DNA of 64,000 nt from Lamellibrachia columna (taxonomy: Eukaryota > Annelida > Polychaeta > Sabellida > Siboglinidae). Below are positions 10,111 through 20,033 of the stretch, piece after piece (positions within the stretch are counted from its first letter, which is position 1; each line of letters opens with the position of its first letter). The notes beneath the pieces are model-generated. The model was not told the origin of the DNA, made no database searches, and saw only the letters and a program-made list of their open reading frames with translations. The stretch covers positions 41,466,556 to 41,530,555 of the forward strand of contig OY759261.1 in NCBI GenBank assembly GCA_963662155.1, given 5' to 3'. The translations under genes and the position numbers were made by a program.

Positions 10111-11274
10111 CCATTACTCTATGTCAAACTGTGTGCACATCAATCCCGTCAGTTGACCCTGCGGCTACCCGTGGCTACCCGTGGCTACCCGACACTGTAC
10201 ACCCGTACAGTCATGAAGGAAAACAGTTCAATGATAAGCCGCGTATTTTAACACGGAATTTAACACATAATAAAGAATGGGGATCCGGGGGCATCCAACG
10301 AGGGAGTGAATCCGTCCTGGTCAACTAAACGGACACCCAACTAGACGTATGTATAACTGTAGCTGGTTTGTCTCGCGAGTCATTCCAAAATGGTTTCTGT
10401 TTTAATTTGACAGTATGACAACAGTGACGTCGCCGACAACGGGATGGTGACGTCTCATACTTCTGACCTCAGAGGTATCACGGGTCAGAAGATATAGTAA
10501 TTAACCAATGTCACACGTTTGGACATGTTTAACGTTGTTAATATTTAGCCTTTACTTGCTATGCTGAAGTACGGGATCCTGAATGACAACCAGTATAATT
10601 ACGATTCACTTTTAAGTATTGTGATGTTGCGCATTATGTCTATAAGAACTGTTTTATTTCTGTTTTGACTGGTGCTGTTTTAATTGGTTAACGTTGTTGC
10701 TATTACGGTACACCTGCTAACTTGTAGCTTACATGTGTCACCTTGTAAGACTGATGCGCCGCAAGCAGAAAGCTCTGCACTGGCTGCGCTGGCGGATGAA
10801 CAAGAGCCAAGTTACGTAACATATATGACATCACGGGTGGGTTTAACTATTGCTATTCGTATGCATAGATTCTACAAAAATTAAAACAATATAACACCCA
10901 ATTTTAAAACAGTTGAATACAGTACTGTAGTTACAAAGGTACTGACAGCTAGTGTTCCGTGTGGTTAGGCTTTCCTGTAGGTTGGACTGGCTCCGATGGC
11001 TCTGATGGTTGGACGTTGGAGAGGCCGCCATGCTGGATCTCGTGCCCGTAGAGACGGAGGAGGAACCCCAGGTGGAGATAGGACGGCCTATTGGGTTAAT
11101 TGCGTCCCCGAACTATAACATTGTGCGAAAAGGATGACAGGAAGGCAAGGACCTACTGGTAGAGTCCGACAAGTGAGTAGATATAGCTATTCATTAATGA
11201 CTGTGGAAAGGTGTCAGTAACAATTGCGAAGACAGCAAACGGCTAAGCAGGCAAGCGGTCGTATTTTGGTCGTG
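10111..11274. other. Unique stretch beside the gypsy relic
   Basis: No confident gene. It holds a 9-10-bp triplication of GGCTACCCGT (about 10162-10193). On the minus strand a frame around 10940-11110 includes PIGRPISTWGSSS and a Ser/Thr/Gln-rich continuation that might be a decayed gag start. I saw no primer-binding site or LTR repeat. Confidence 0.3.
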
Positions 11275-11465
11275 TTGACGACGTCTAAGAATGACGTAAA
11301 ACGACGTATTTTAGACGTCTTTCTATTAATGTCTATATCACGGCAGAGAATTGACGTCTATAAGACATCTTTCCATTGACGTCTATATCACGCCGGAGAA
11401 TTGACGCGTATTAGACGTCTTTGTTTTGACGCCTATATCACTTTGTTTTGACGCCTATATCACGT
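11275..11465. repeat. GACGTC-rich degenerate repeat, about 3 units of 50 bp
   Basis: Three units of roughly 50 bp share TTGACGTCTATA, a TTAGACGTCTTT middle and CTATATCACG(G/C)CGGAGAA. The palindrome GACGTC and its one-base variants occur repeatedly. The last unit carries an internal 22-bp duplication. Confidence 0.8.
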
Positions 11466-11466
11466 C

Positions 11467-12118
11467 GGAGTACAGCCACAGCCACGGTGTGCTTGACAGC
11501 ATCCCTTGTACGAGCAGGAGTGTACATACTTACAGTCCGTACAGCCACAGCCACGGTGTGTTTGAGAGCATCCCTTGTACGAGCAGGAGTGTACAGACTT
11601 ACAGTCCGTACAGCCACAGCCACGGTGTGTTTGAGAGCATCCCTTGTACGAAGAGGAGTGTACAGACTTACAGTCCGTACAGCCACAGCCACGGTGTGTT
11701 TGAGAGCATCCCTTGTACGAGCAGGAGTGTACAGACTTACAGTCCGTACAGCCACAGCCACGGTGTGTTTGAGAGCATCCCTTGTACGAAGAGGAGTGTA
11801 CAGACTTACAGTCCGTACAGCCACAGCCACGGTGTGTGTTGAGAGCATCCCTTGTACGAAGAGGAGTGTACAGACTTACAGTCTGTACCTTCCACAGCCA
11901 CGGTGTGTTTGAGAGCATCCCTTGTACGAACAGGAGTGTACAGACTTACAGTCCGTACAGCCACAGCCACGGTTTGTTTGAGAGCATCCCTTGTACGAAT
12001 AGGAGTGTACAGACTTACAGTCCGTACAGCCACAGCCACGGTGTGTGTTGAGAGCATCCCTTGTACGAACAGGAGTGTACAGACTTACAGTCTGCACAGC
12101 CACAGCCACGGTGTGTGT
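11467..12118. repeat. 69/70-bp minisatellite, about 9 units
   Basis: Units run TACAGCCACAGCCACGGTGT, then TTGAGAGCATCCCTTGTACG, then AGCAGGAGTGTACAGACTTA. Most are 69 bp (23 codons), but some carry an extra TG (TGTGTGTTGAG) making 70. That explains why open frames on both strands hop register within the array. There is no independent evidence of translation. Confidence 0.95.
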
Positions 12119-12226
12119 TGAGAGCATCCCATCATCACGGTGTATGTTGAGAGCATCCCATCATCACGGTGTATGTTGAGAGCATCCCATCATCACGGTG
12201 TATATTGAGAGCATCCCATCATCATG
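12110..12226. repeat. 29-bp minisatellite derived from the 69-bp unit, 4 copies
   Basis: Four units of GGTGTATGTTGAGAGCATCC plus CATCATCAC. The core GTTGAGAGCATCCC is the middle of the preceding 69-bp unit, so this array arose by truncating and re-amplifying that unit. Confidence 0.93.
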
Positions 12227-12612
12227 CGATGACGTGAATGTGATGACGTGAATGTGAAGACGGGAATGTGATGACGTGAATGTTATGACGTGAATGCGAA
12301 GACGTGAATGTGATGACGTGAATGTGATGACGTGAATGACAAGACGTGAATGTGATGACGTGAATGTGAAGACACGAATATGCTGACATGAATGTGAAGA
12401 CATGAATGTGATGACGTGAATGTGATGACGAAATGTGAAGACGTGAATGTGATGACGTATTTGTGAAGACGTGAATGTGATGACGTGAAAGTGAAGACGT
12501 GAATGTGATGACGTGAAAGTGAAGACATGAATGTGATGACGTGAATGTGAAGACATGAATGTGATGACGTGAATGTGAAGACCGGAATGTGATGACATGA
12601 ATGTGATGACGC
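12227..12612. repeat. 14-bp minisatellite of TGACGTGAAT words, about 27 copies
   Basis: Units are GTGATGACGTGAAT with GTGAAGACGTGAAT variants that tend to alternate. Most copies keep TGACGTGA, a one-mismatch CREB/ATF-type bZIP site. Confidence 0.95.
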
Positions 12613-12639
12613 TGAATTATATTGTCTCTGTTTTGTATA

Positions 12640-13170
12640 GTCTACGCACAACTGAGTGTGTATTTGCCTTGGTGTGAGGTCTTCTTTGACGTAGATGCGG
12701 TTTTAGATAGGGCTAGTTTTATTGAAGTCTTTGAGTCCGCCCCTGTTACGATATCCAGAGTCTCTACAGCGCTCGCTGCAGAAGCGAACAATGGTGGTTA
12801 TCTGCTTTGTCTGGCCATCGACTGGGCGCCCGAGTCGGTGGCATCGTTCCAGGTCATTACGTGCGATTGGCGGAGTTACGTGCATTTTGTTGTTTCTCCA
12901 CCAGGTTTTCACCACGTATATCTTCGCCTATCCCCTGGATGCGGAGATTTGGCCGTCTCGAGTATTGCTTCATCGAGTCCAGTTCATCATCGAGAGTTTC
13001 TACTCTGTTTTCTAGATGCGCTATTTTTCGTTTTTGTTGGGTAATTGTGCTGTGAGGTTGGCTAATTCTTGATGTGGTGTGTCGATTTTTTCGAACAAAT
13101 CCCGAGGGAACAGGATTGCTTTAAGTGTTTTGGTAATTCTGTTATCTTCCAGTAGGGATGTCATTTGTAA
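12640..13170 (-). pseudogene. LINE ORF1 (coiled coil plus RRM, L1-ORF1p/Transposase_22 type), broken
   Basis: Minus-strand frames give, in order, a coiled-coil end (AHLENRVETLDDELD), the junction box QYSRRPNLRIQGIGE, a later DLERCHRLGRP, then TIVRFCSERCRDSGY, and after an in-frame TAA the terminal box RIYVKEDLTPRQ. These are the ordered landmarks of the RNA-binding ORF1 of L1-like LINEs. A frame change occurs near 13035 between the N-terminal leucine-rich part and the coiled coil. No ORF2 follows; the left end runs into the 14-bp array. Confidence 0.82.
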
Positions 13171-13786
13171 GTATCAATGTATCAGCTCGCACACCTGCGA
13201 AATATGGCTGGCTGGTTTTAGCTAGAATGCAGCTGACGACGCCATATTGGAAGTATGCATATCGTTGAAACGCGGCCGCTAGAAATGCTGCACTACGTAG
13301 ATCTGCGGAAACCGCGAGAAATGCGCGAGGATTGCCGATTATGTCATATTTATGGACTTCAAAGAATACAGTGACGCAAAACGAGTGGCGACTGCCCAGT
13401 AGCTGACTCGAATATCAATCTCAGACGACGGCCGCTTTGTTCAGCGGTGTTTGAATGACTTGTCAGGTTGTTTATTTGTGCGGTTAACCGCAGTGTAAAG
13501 GGCAATTACTTGTATCGAGAGTGCCGTATTATCAACGTGGGGGGCTGGCGGAAACGTTTAACCGGGGCACTTAACGAGTGCGTGAATTATGACGATCGAG
13601 GCGTGTTAATGTACGGAGGTAGCGATTATTATGTTTGAGCATAAGCATTGACATATTGTTGTCGACGACGGTACGCAAATATACACACAAGAACCTACAG
13701 CGTGCGATGACACACAACAATACAGCGTGAATGACAAGCAATTACAGCATACAATGACAGACTAGAAAATAATACAAGAAAGTACA
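13171..13786. other. CpG-containing unique stretch, nothing recognised
   Basis: No repeat, splice-framed exon or protein family seen on either strand. It may include the 5' part of the LINE whose ORF1 lies to the left. Confidence 0.4.
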
Positions 13787-13872
13787 CCGTAACACAGAGA
13801 CCGTAACACAGAGACCGTAACACAGAGACCGTAACACAGAGACCGTAACACAGAGACCGTAACACAGAGACC
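13787..13872. repeat. 14-bp minisatellite, about 6 units
   Basis: Perfect tandem units of CCGTAACACAGAGA. The cysteine-rich minus frames across it are artefacts. Confidence 0.95.
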
Positions 13873-14002
13873 GCGCCGGTTCTCCATAACAAACAAAGAG
13901 TGCATCCAAATGTTGTCTACACACAAATTTAGTTACCAATGGTTCTAGAGATGTGATCATAACATAACGTAACAACGTGACTTGTCTCCCAGAGGGAACA
14001 GC

Positions 14003-14440
14003 CTAGTCTCGGGCTGCACTCCTCCATTCAGCACGGAATTGATGGGGTTCAGCTGGAAAGTTCGCTAGACTTTCGGCAATCGGACAGTCGAGTTCCGCTA
14101 GCAGCGAGCCGGGGTCGTACGGCGGGCGTTGCGCAGATGTTGCTAGTAGGGCTCGGCTCACGACACGATCTTCGTTCATTCTTAGATCGTGGCCAAGCCA
14201 CCTCCATCAGCGGGTCTTTACGGTTTCCACGACGTCGAATGATGGTGATGACGCTTCTTCGTGGGCAGAACGGCTGGTGATGACTGCGGACATTCAGGCG
14301 TTGGTTCCGTTCAACGTTCTTTGAGCGGTCTCGTCAAAGTACCAACCTTCACAGCCATGGGTCATCATTGACTGGACCGCAACCTTCTACAGGCGCGCCT
14401 TCATGCTGCGCGGATGTCCAACGTCTTTCTATATACTCTA
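14003..14440 (-). pseudogene. C-terminal end of a LINE reverse transcriptase, with stops
   Basis: The minus strand reads ARL-stop-KVAVQSMMTHGCEGW, then LNGTNA-stop-MSAVITSRSAHEEASS, then a stop and WRWLGHDLRMNEDR. These boxes (GCE-W, LNG-NA, ITGRS, RWLGH-LRM) are the conserved tail after the RT thumb in many animal non-LTR elements. It then runs to a stop at 14003. Three in-frame stops make it a pseudogene. The catalytic RT core is absent, and sequence to 14560 may be its decayed continuation. Confidence 0.82.
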
Positions 14441-14689
14441 TATCGAAGTGAATCTCCCGACCGCGACATCTGTTCGATGTTTCACGTCTGCAGCGCACGC
14501 ACCGTCGCCTTGAGCCTGTGACCAGAGCTACTCGACATTGAGCACTGTCTCGAGTGACTCGCCTCGATGGCAAACTGTAGCGAGTTGGTGTGGGCGGCGG
14601 ACGTCCACTGTCATGAGCCTTACCAGATCTTGTCGGTCGATTCAAGCAGGATGCAATTCGCAAATGTACCATTTGATATAAATATTGGT

Positions 14690-14790
14690 GAAGATGATGA
14701 TGATGATGGCGGTGGTGATCACCACGATGGAGTATTTGATGATGATGACGATGATTATACTGATGATTACGACAACGACGACGACGATGA
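14690..14790. repeat. GAT/GAC triplet-rich stretch
   Basis: Imperfect GATGAT/GACGAC runs interrupted by CACCACGATGG and TATACTGATTAC. A plus frame gives a poly-Asp tract. With no homology and a pure GAT array 100 bp further on, a microsatellite origin is the simpler reading. Confidence 0.75.
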
Positions 14791-14884
14791 TCATAATATA
14801 CTTTTGTGCAGCACCTTAGAATATCACTGTATACATGGTGGCACACAAAGCGATATATACTAAATATTAAACATTGGTATATGT

Positions 14885-15222
14885 GATGATGATGGTGATG
14901 ATGATAGTGATGATGGTGATGATATTGATGATGATGGTGATGATGCTGATGGTAATGATGATGGTGGTGATGGTGGTGATGATGGTGGTGATGATGGTGA
15001 TGACGGTGGTGGTGGTGATGATGATGGTGGTGGTGGTGATGATGATGGTGGTGATGATGGTGATGGTGGTGATGATGATGGTGATGACGGTGGTGGTGGT
15101 GATGATGGTGGTGGTGATGATGGTGGTGGTGGTGATGATGATGGTGGTGATGGTGATGACGGTGTTGATGGTGGTGATGATGGTGATGATGGTGGTGATG
15201 GTGGTGATGATGGACGTAAATA
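14885..15222. repeat. (GATGAT)(GGTGGT) microsatellite
   Basis: About 340 bp of GATGATGGT/GGTGAT permutations, open in several frames on both strands (Ser/Pro-rich on minus, Met/Val-rich on plus). No coding meaning. Confidence 0.97.
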
Positions 15223-15649
15223 TGACATCATAAACAGGAACTTTAAAAAGTCAGATCGAGGGATCGTTCAGGATTTAGGGTGAAAATTCACTTTCGAAAA
15301 AAATATATTTCAATATTTTGCGGAAAGTAGCTATGGTTTCAGATGGTCTTAAGGCAATGGACAGTTCATTGCAGGTGTTGATCATAGCTGCAGGGCAAGT
15401 GTAAGCAGGTTACCCTTAGTTTTTGGAACAACATGTTGTTGTGTGATATATGGTCAGAACTGCCTGGGGATATATAAAATATATATTAACTGTTGTGTAT
15501 ATAAAACAAGACAAATACCTTTTGTTATAATATGTCACCTGTATGCTAAATTGCTGAAAGCCGTTGTCTTGATAATGTTTTCATTACTTGCTTACATTAA
15601 ACGGCATAATTGTAAAATAGATGTTTTGGAAAAATATTAATGCGAACTA
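15223..15649. other. AT-rich unique stretch
   Basis: No gene or repeat recognised. Contains A/T runs near 15297-15315 and a TATATAAAATATATATT word near 15470. Confidence 0.5.
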
Positions 15650-15651
15650 AT

Positions 15652-15779
<128 letters not shown>

Positions 15780-15780
15780 C

Positions 15781-16290
15781 AATTGGTACTCGACAAATAC
15801 CTCTCACCATTGGTCAGGTTCGGAGCTAGAGCTGCGTCGTTCAGGGTATCATCACATTTATCATCATTTTACCTGACAAGGCCCAACAGTAGAGTGGGGC
15901 GGAGCTCCTAAAACATGGAGCATTCTGGGAAGATTTTACCCGTTTCCTCATGGATGAATGAAATTATCCGCACAACTTGCCAATCATAGTACAGTATACA
16001 TATCACGTGGTGGTAAATGCGATGAAGACCAACAAAGGCGAACTGCTGCAAACAGAAGAACCCAATTACCTCGAAGGTCGACTCGAGGAGGCCGACACCC
16101 TCATCCGACATCCCAATTGCCTTCTATGCAAGCAGCGTTTCCTCCAGAAACATTCTACAAAGATTATGAGCACTGGTATTTATTAGTATATTGTATTTAA
16201 CTAATTATAACTATTATTGTTATAATGAACAATATATGTTACTTATGTATAAATTCATAAGTATGCTTTAGTTCTATATATAAGCATTTT
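15781..16290. other. Unique stretch with one small uncharacterised open frame
   Basis: A plus frame (15977-16186) has a protein-like second half (TEEPNYLEGRLEEADTLIRH then NCLLCKQRF), but no splice sites with good context and no recognised family. Nothing else found. Confidence 0.35.
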
Positions 16291-16352
16291 ACTTTTGGTC
16301 CAATCGAAGACATTGGGTGGTCCAATCGAAGACATTGGGTGGTCCAATCGAG
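16291..16352. repeat. 22-bp direct repeat, 2.5 copies
   Basis: GGTCCAATCGAAGACATTGG(GT) occurs twice and is followed by a partial diverged copy GGTCCAATCGAGGA. Each copy carries a CCAAT word. Confidence 0.93.
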
Positions 16353-16499
16353 GAAACCGCGGTCACGATTGGACCGTTTTGTATTTTTTTTTCAAAATTC
16401 ATCAATGATTTTGTTGTGATTAATAGTTTGTTGTTGAAAATAAAATATAAACTCTATGTTAGTATGTTAGTTAATCCCGACAACTCTCTCTTAATTGCA

Positions 16500-16985
16500 A
16501 GTATCGGGGTGCTGACGTACCTGCCACGTGTTTACAAACATTGAACAGCTGATGTCACGGATGGTCACACACCGGTGTGCTCAAATACAGAGTGCAACAT
16601 GCAGGTGTACTGTTGACAGGTGCGCATGTTTGTTGGTTGTAGGCCTACAAAAAAAATTAATCAGATTCACACCGACAATTGAATTCACTTGTCTCTAAAG
16701 TGTAAAATTATTTATACGAACATCACTGTCATTTCTTCGGATCTGTAGTTACACATACGCATATATGTCTTCTAGATGGCATGTCTGCCTGTTTACAAAT
16801 AAACAACAGGTGACTGGTGTATTGGCCTACTTCGTGGTCACGGATGAACGCACACCAAATAGCACACAGAAGGCCCTTGGCGTGACACGTGGGTGCACAG
16901 CTGACTGGGGAATGTAGTGATTAGTCTGTTATACAACTGGATGTTCTTGTCGTCTGTCATATCATATTATACAACCAGTAATTCT
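16500..16985 (+). repeat. Dispersed repeat, copy 1 (paired with 61945-62362)
   Basis: About 450 bp are shared in the same orientation with 61945-62362. Shared stretches include TTTACAAACATTGAACAGCT, CATCACTGTCATTTCTTCGG and CTACTTCGTGGTCACGGATG. There are internal indels and about 10-15 percent divergence by eye. No TIR, poly-A tail or pol III box was recognised, so the class is unknown. Confidence 0.8.
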
Positions 16986-17124
16986 TCATCAATGCTGGCT
17001 TTTCCAAAGTTGATAATCTTGGCACCTTTGATAACTCTTTCCTTGAAGTCTCAAGTAGTTTTACTCCAACAAGCCCAATTTGGGGCAAACACATTCTTCT
17101 TTATGTTAGGCAGCCACCATCCAT

Positions 17125-17172
17125 TAATAATAATAATAATTTAATAATAATTTTATAATAATAATTTTATTA
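17125..17172. repeat. (TAA/ATT)n tract at the presumed 3' end of the LINE
   Basis: AATAATAATAATAATTTAATAATAATTTTATAATAATAATTTT lies just past the last LINE coding sequence. It reads on the minus strand as an ATT/TAA microsatellite tail, as seen at the 3' ends of several non-LTR clades. Confidence 0.6.
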
Positions 17173-17462
17173 AAATGGCAACTATAGCAGTTGAATTATA
17201 CAATTGGCACAGTAAAACAACCAATGATAATAAAATAATTAAGACAAAAAGTATGACTTAAAATATAACAAATTTAAAAGGTGCATGAACATCATGTTTA
17301 AAGTTATGTTTGTAAATAAACAAGGTAAACATGAAGGACATAATCATAAATTAAAACTTAAAACAGGCAATACTATAGTAAAATAAATTATATGGCCTAC
17401 TACTATTATGTAAAAAGTAACTAATTTATAAATGAGTTCATAATTACTGCCAGTGTCTTAAA

Positions 17463-18058
17463 GCATATGGTATAAAAGAGTTCTGAAATCTTGCAGTTCT
17501 GCAACGAGACACACAGTAAGTCCTCGTGTTTCGAGTTGTATACGGAGTTTCGCGGAGGGAGGCAGAAGATGGTGTAATTTATGTGTAGATTGTTGCATGT
17601 TTATGAATAGTGTTCTACATAACTTCTCCCTCCGGTCTCACAGCGTTGGTAGATTGGCTGCGGTGATGGCTTCGGTGTATGACTTATCTTGGAAAATGAC
17701 CCGCATTGCCCGTCTCTTCTATCTGTTGTGTTTGCTTTTTTGTAAGGCTCGTGTGCCACACTTGGCATGCGTACTGCAATACCGATCGGACGATTGAAGT
17801 GTATATGTTGATGAGATGGTGAGGGTCAATGCCGGCTCTTTTGAGAAGGACGATTAAATATAGACGTTGCGATGCTTTTGTAGTGATTTCGTCTATGTGT
17901 GATTGCCACTTCAGATCTTCAGATAGAGTCACACCTAGTAGACGGGTGCTGTTAACTTGTTGGATTGGTCTACCGTCGATGGTTAGCAGTGCGATGTCCG
18001 GAGTTGATTTCTTGAAACATATCCGCAGTTCTTTCGTCTTGTCGTAGTTCAGGGCCAT
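17463..18058 (-). pseudogene. LINE RT thumb and C-terminal tail
   Basis: Encodes LNYDKTKELRICFKK, then INSTRLLGVTLS-type box (VNSTRLLGVTLSEDLKWQSH), then RSVLQYACQVWHTSLTKKQ, all conserved after the RT palm in CR1/L2 elements. The conserved tail (IFQDKSYTEAITAANLPTL, then KLCRTLFINM, ending LYHML) continues to 17463, but after a frame change near 17690 and a TGA near 17640. Confidence 0.85.
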
Positions 18059-18073
18059 TTTGTTACTCGCTGT

Positions 18074-18343
18074 TTATTGCCCGACTTCGTCTGCTGCTAC
18101 TTGGAGTGAGCTGTCAATTCCGGAGGATGAAGAAGCTTCCCATATTGTGCAATCGTCGACATATTTTATAAGTTCGCATACTGTTTGCAGATCATTAATA
18201 TGGTGTAGGAAGCCGATTGGTCCAAATATCGTGCCTTGTGGGACACCTGCATTGACAGTGACTCTGATTTCGCACTCCCGATCTTTACCCTCTGTTTGCG
18301 ATGGCACAGGAAGGATGTCAGCCATTTCCTTGTAGATTGTCAC
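18074..18343 (-). pseudogene. LINE RT palm remnant
   Basis: Contains NAGVPQGTIFGPIGFL (domain 4 box) and the catalytic KYVDDCTIWE. It is preceded almost at once by the post-endonuclease linker, so the RT fingers and first catalytic Asp, normally about 200-250 residues earlier, are deleted. The junction is near 18320-18345, where the upstream frame ends. Confidence 0.85.
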
Positions 18344-19138
18344 AGTTGACCTTAACCCCTACAAGTTCCTTCACGCTATTCCACCATCGTTTCGGATGTT
18401 CGTTCTCGAGTGATTTGATTTTTCGTTGGTAATACTTTCGTTGCAAGGACTTTCTGTCACGATTAACTTTATTTCTGTAATGCCTGTACAATGGTTGGTT
18501 CACAGAAAGAAGCGCGATCTGGCGGCGACGTATTAGATAGCGGAAATTGTCATCTATCCAAGGTCTGTTGCTGGAACATCGTCTGATTTTTCGTTCAGGG
18601 AGATGCGTGTCGAGTAAAGTTCTGATTGTAGAATTGAAAAACTGCAGTTGTTGTTCGCAGCTTGGTAGGTGGAATAAGGTTTTCCACGAGATGCGGTGGA
18701 GCGCTGCTGCAAAACGGGCTCGATCATCAGGCCTGCAACTGCGCGAAGACGTCTTTGAAACGGTTCTGTATATTTCGTGGACGTTGATGGAGTACATACC
18801 ACCACCATGTGATCCGATAAGCCAATCGGTGCTATGACTACTGGACGGTGGTATAAATCAGTTAGGTTGGTATAGATTTTGTCCAGTGTCGCAGTTCCTC
18901 GTGTTGGTATGTCAACAATTTGTTTTAGGTTGTGATTTCTTTTCAAGTGAGAATCTCTCAACTTGTTAAGGTCGCCCATTATGATGACGCCAGTATATGG
19001 ATGGTGACGGCGTACATAGTCAACAGATTGGTCAATGTGGTTTAGCAATGTCCAGTCGTCTGCCCCGGGAGGGTGGTACACTATGCAGATTGTTATCTGC
19101 GGGTGGTTGCGAGGCATCTTTGGTGGACGTATCGTCAT
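18318..19138 (-). pseudogene. LINE endonuclease C-half and linker
   Basis: One frame from 19138 carries ITICIVYHPPGADD, then VIIMGDLNKLRD, then TATLDKIYTN and the catalytic IGLSDHMVVV of apurinic-type endonucleases. It overlaps a second frame (18797-18318) with the linker RPWIDDNFRYLIRRRQIALL, then YYQRKIKSLE and NSVKELVG, so a frameshift lies near 18600-18790. Confidence 0.85.
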
Positions 19139-19164
19139 CCAAATAGTTTCAAGTTCTGGTTGGT

Positions 19165-19780
19165 TTAGTTATGTGCATTGCTTAGTCGGGATTGTATCTC
19201 GTACATAGCAAACAATCCCCCCATGTTGACGGCCATCTTGTCTGTCCCTCTTGTAGAAGTTGAAACCGGGTAACGAGAGCAGCCGTCTGGTATTCTGCTG
19301 GTACACCATGTCTCAGTGACAGCTAGGACATCCACTCCGTAGTTATCTTTAATTACTTTGATTTCATCGATTTTGCTTGCCAAAGCACCCCGAATGTTAG
19401 TATTGATGATGGTTGGTAGATCCCACTTGTTCGATTGTACGTTGATGAGGTTGTTGTGATTAGCCCCATTTCTGCTAACGTTAACGTCACGTTGCATGTT
19501 GCTCCCGAGGGCGCGTGTGTGGCGCGCCTGTGTATGTGTCATATTGTTCAGATTGACACAATTGTCATTGCAATGTCTCACCTTGCCGACTGTGGTGTTA
19601 ACACATTGAACGCGCCTGAAGCCAGACAATACCACTTGAATGGGTCTGCGTAGCATTGTTCCCCCTCGTTGACCTCTTCTGGTTGGCTGCGTGCAGGAAA
19701 TGCCGTTCATTGTCAGAGCTTTCCACAATGTTTTTCTTGACACAAAGCCGGCCAACTGGTAGAGAGCCTTCGTTGAATAC
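19165..19780 (-). pseudogene. LINE endonuclease N-half
   Basis: Contains INTNIRGALASKIDEI followed by VDVLAVTETWCTSRIPD, the N-terminal metal-binding part of the LINE endonuclease (N and E residues). The upstream frame is cut at 19780 by the LTR element. Continuity is broken again near 19165 before the C-half. Confidence 0.82.
19776..19780. other. Target-site duplication (left), AATAC
   Basis: AATAC abuts the left LTR and is repeated exactly after the right LTR (24517-24521). Five base pairs is normal for Ty3/gypsy integrases. Confidence 0.93.
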
Positions 19781-19972
19781 TAGATAAGAACTCTGTCCGT
19801 TTGTTTTACGCCACTTTACTGAACTTTGTAAACATGACAAACAATAAAGAAACATGTTCAAACTACGTTGTTGTGTTCGCCATTTGCAATACAGTCTGTG
19901 CGCAAGTGCGAGTCATATAGCTACAGGGAGCATACAGGGACCGTTTAGTATCTCAATGTTCATATTGTACTA
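19781..19972 (-). repeat. 3' LTR (192 bp)
   Basis: From TAGATAAGAACTCTG to CATATTGTACTA on the plus strand. One substitution separates it from 24325-24516. It contains ATAAAGAAACAT at 19844-19855, the complement of the candidate primer-binding site. Confidence 0.95.
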
Positions 19973-19992
19973 TCTCCCTCCAAGTCTTCATT
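19973..19992 (-). other. Polypurine tract
   Basis: In element sense GACTTGGAGGGAGA directly precedes the 3' LTR start (TAGTACAATATG). This is the correct place and composition for the plus-strand primer of an LTR retrotransposon. Confidence 0.7.
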
Positions 19993-20033
19993 ACTTATTT
20001 TAGACTGTAGTGAGGAAGACTGATGATTGTCTC

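Noticed and set aside
11426..11912. Arg/Ser/His-rich repeat ORFs on both strands
   Set aside because: Products of the 69-bp minisatellite; register hops where units are 70 bp.
14567..15233. Acidic Asp-rich protein or Met/Val and Ser/Pro repeat proteins
   Set aside because: GAT/GGT microsatellite; complementary frames are equally open.
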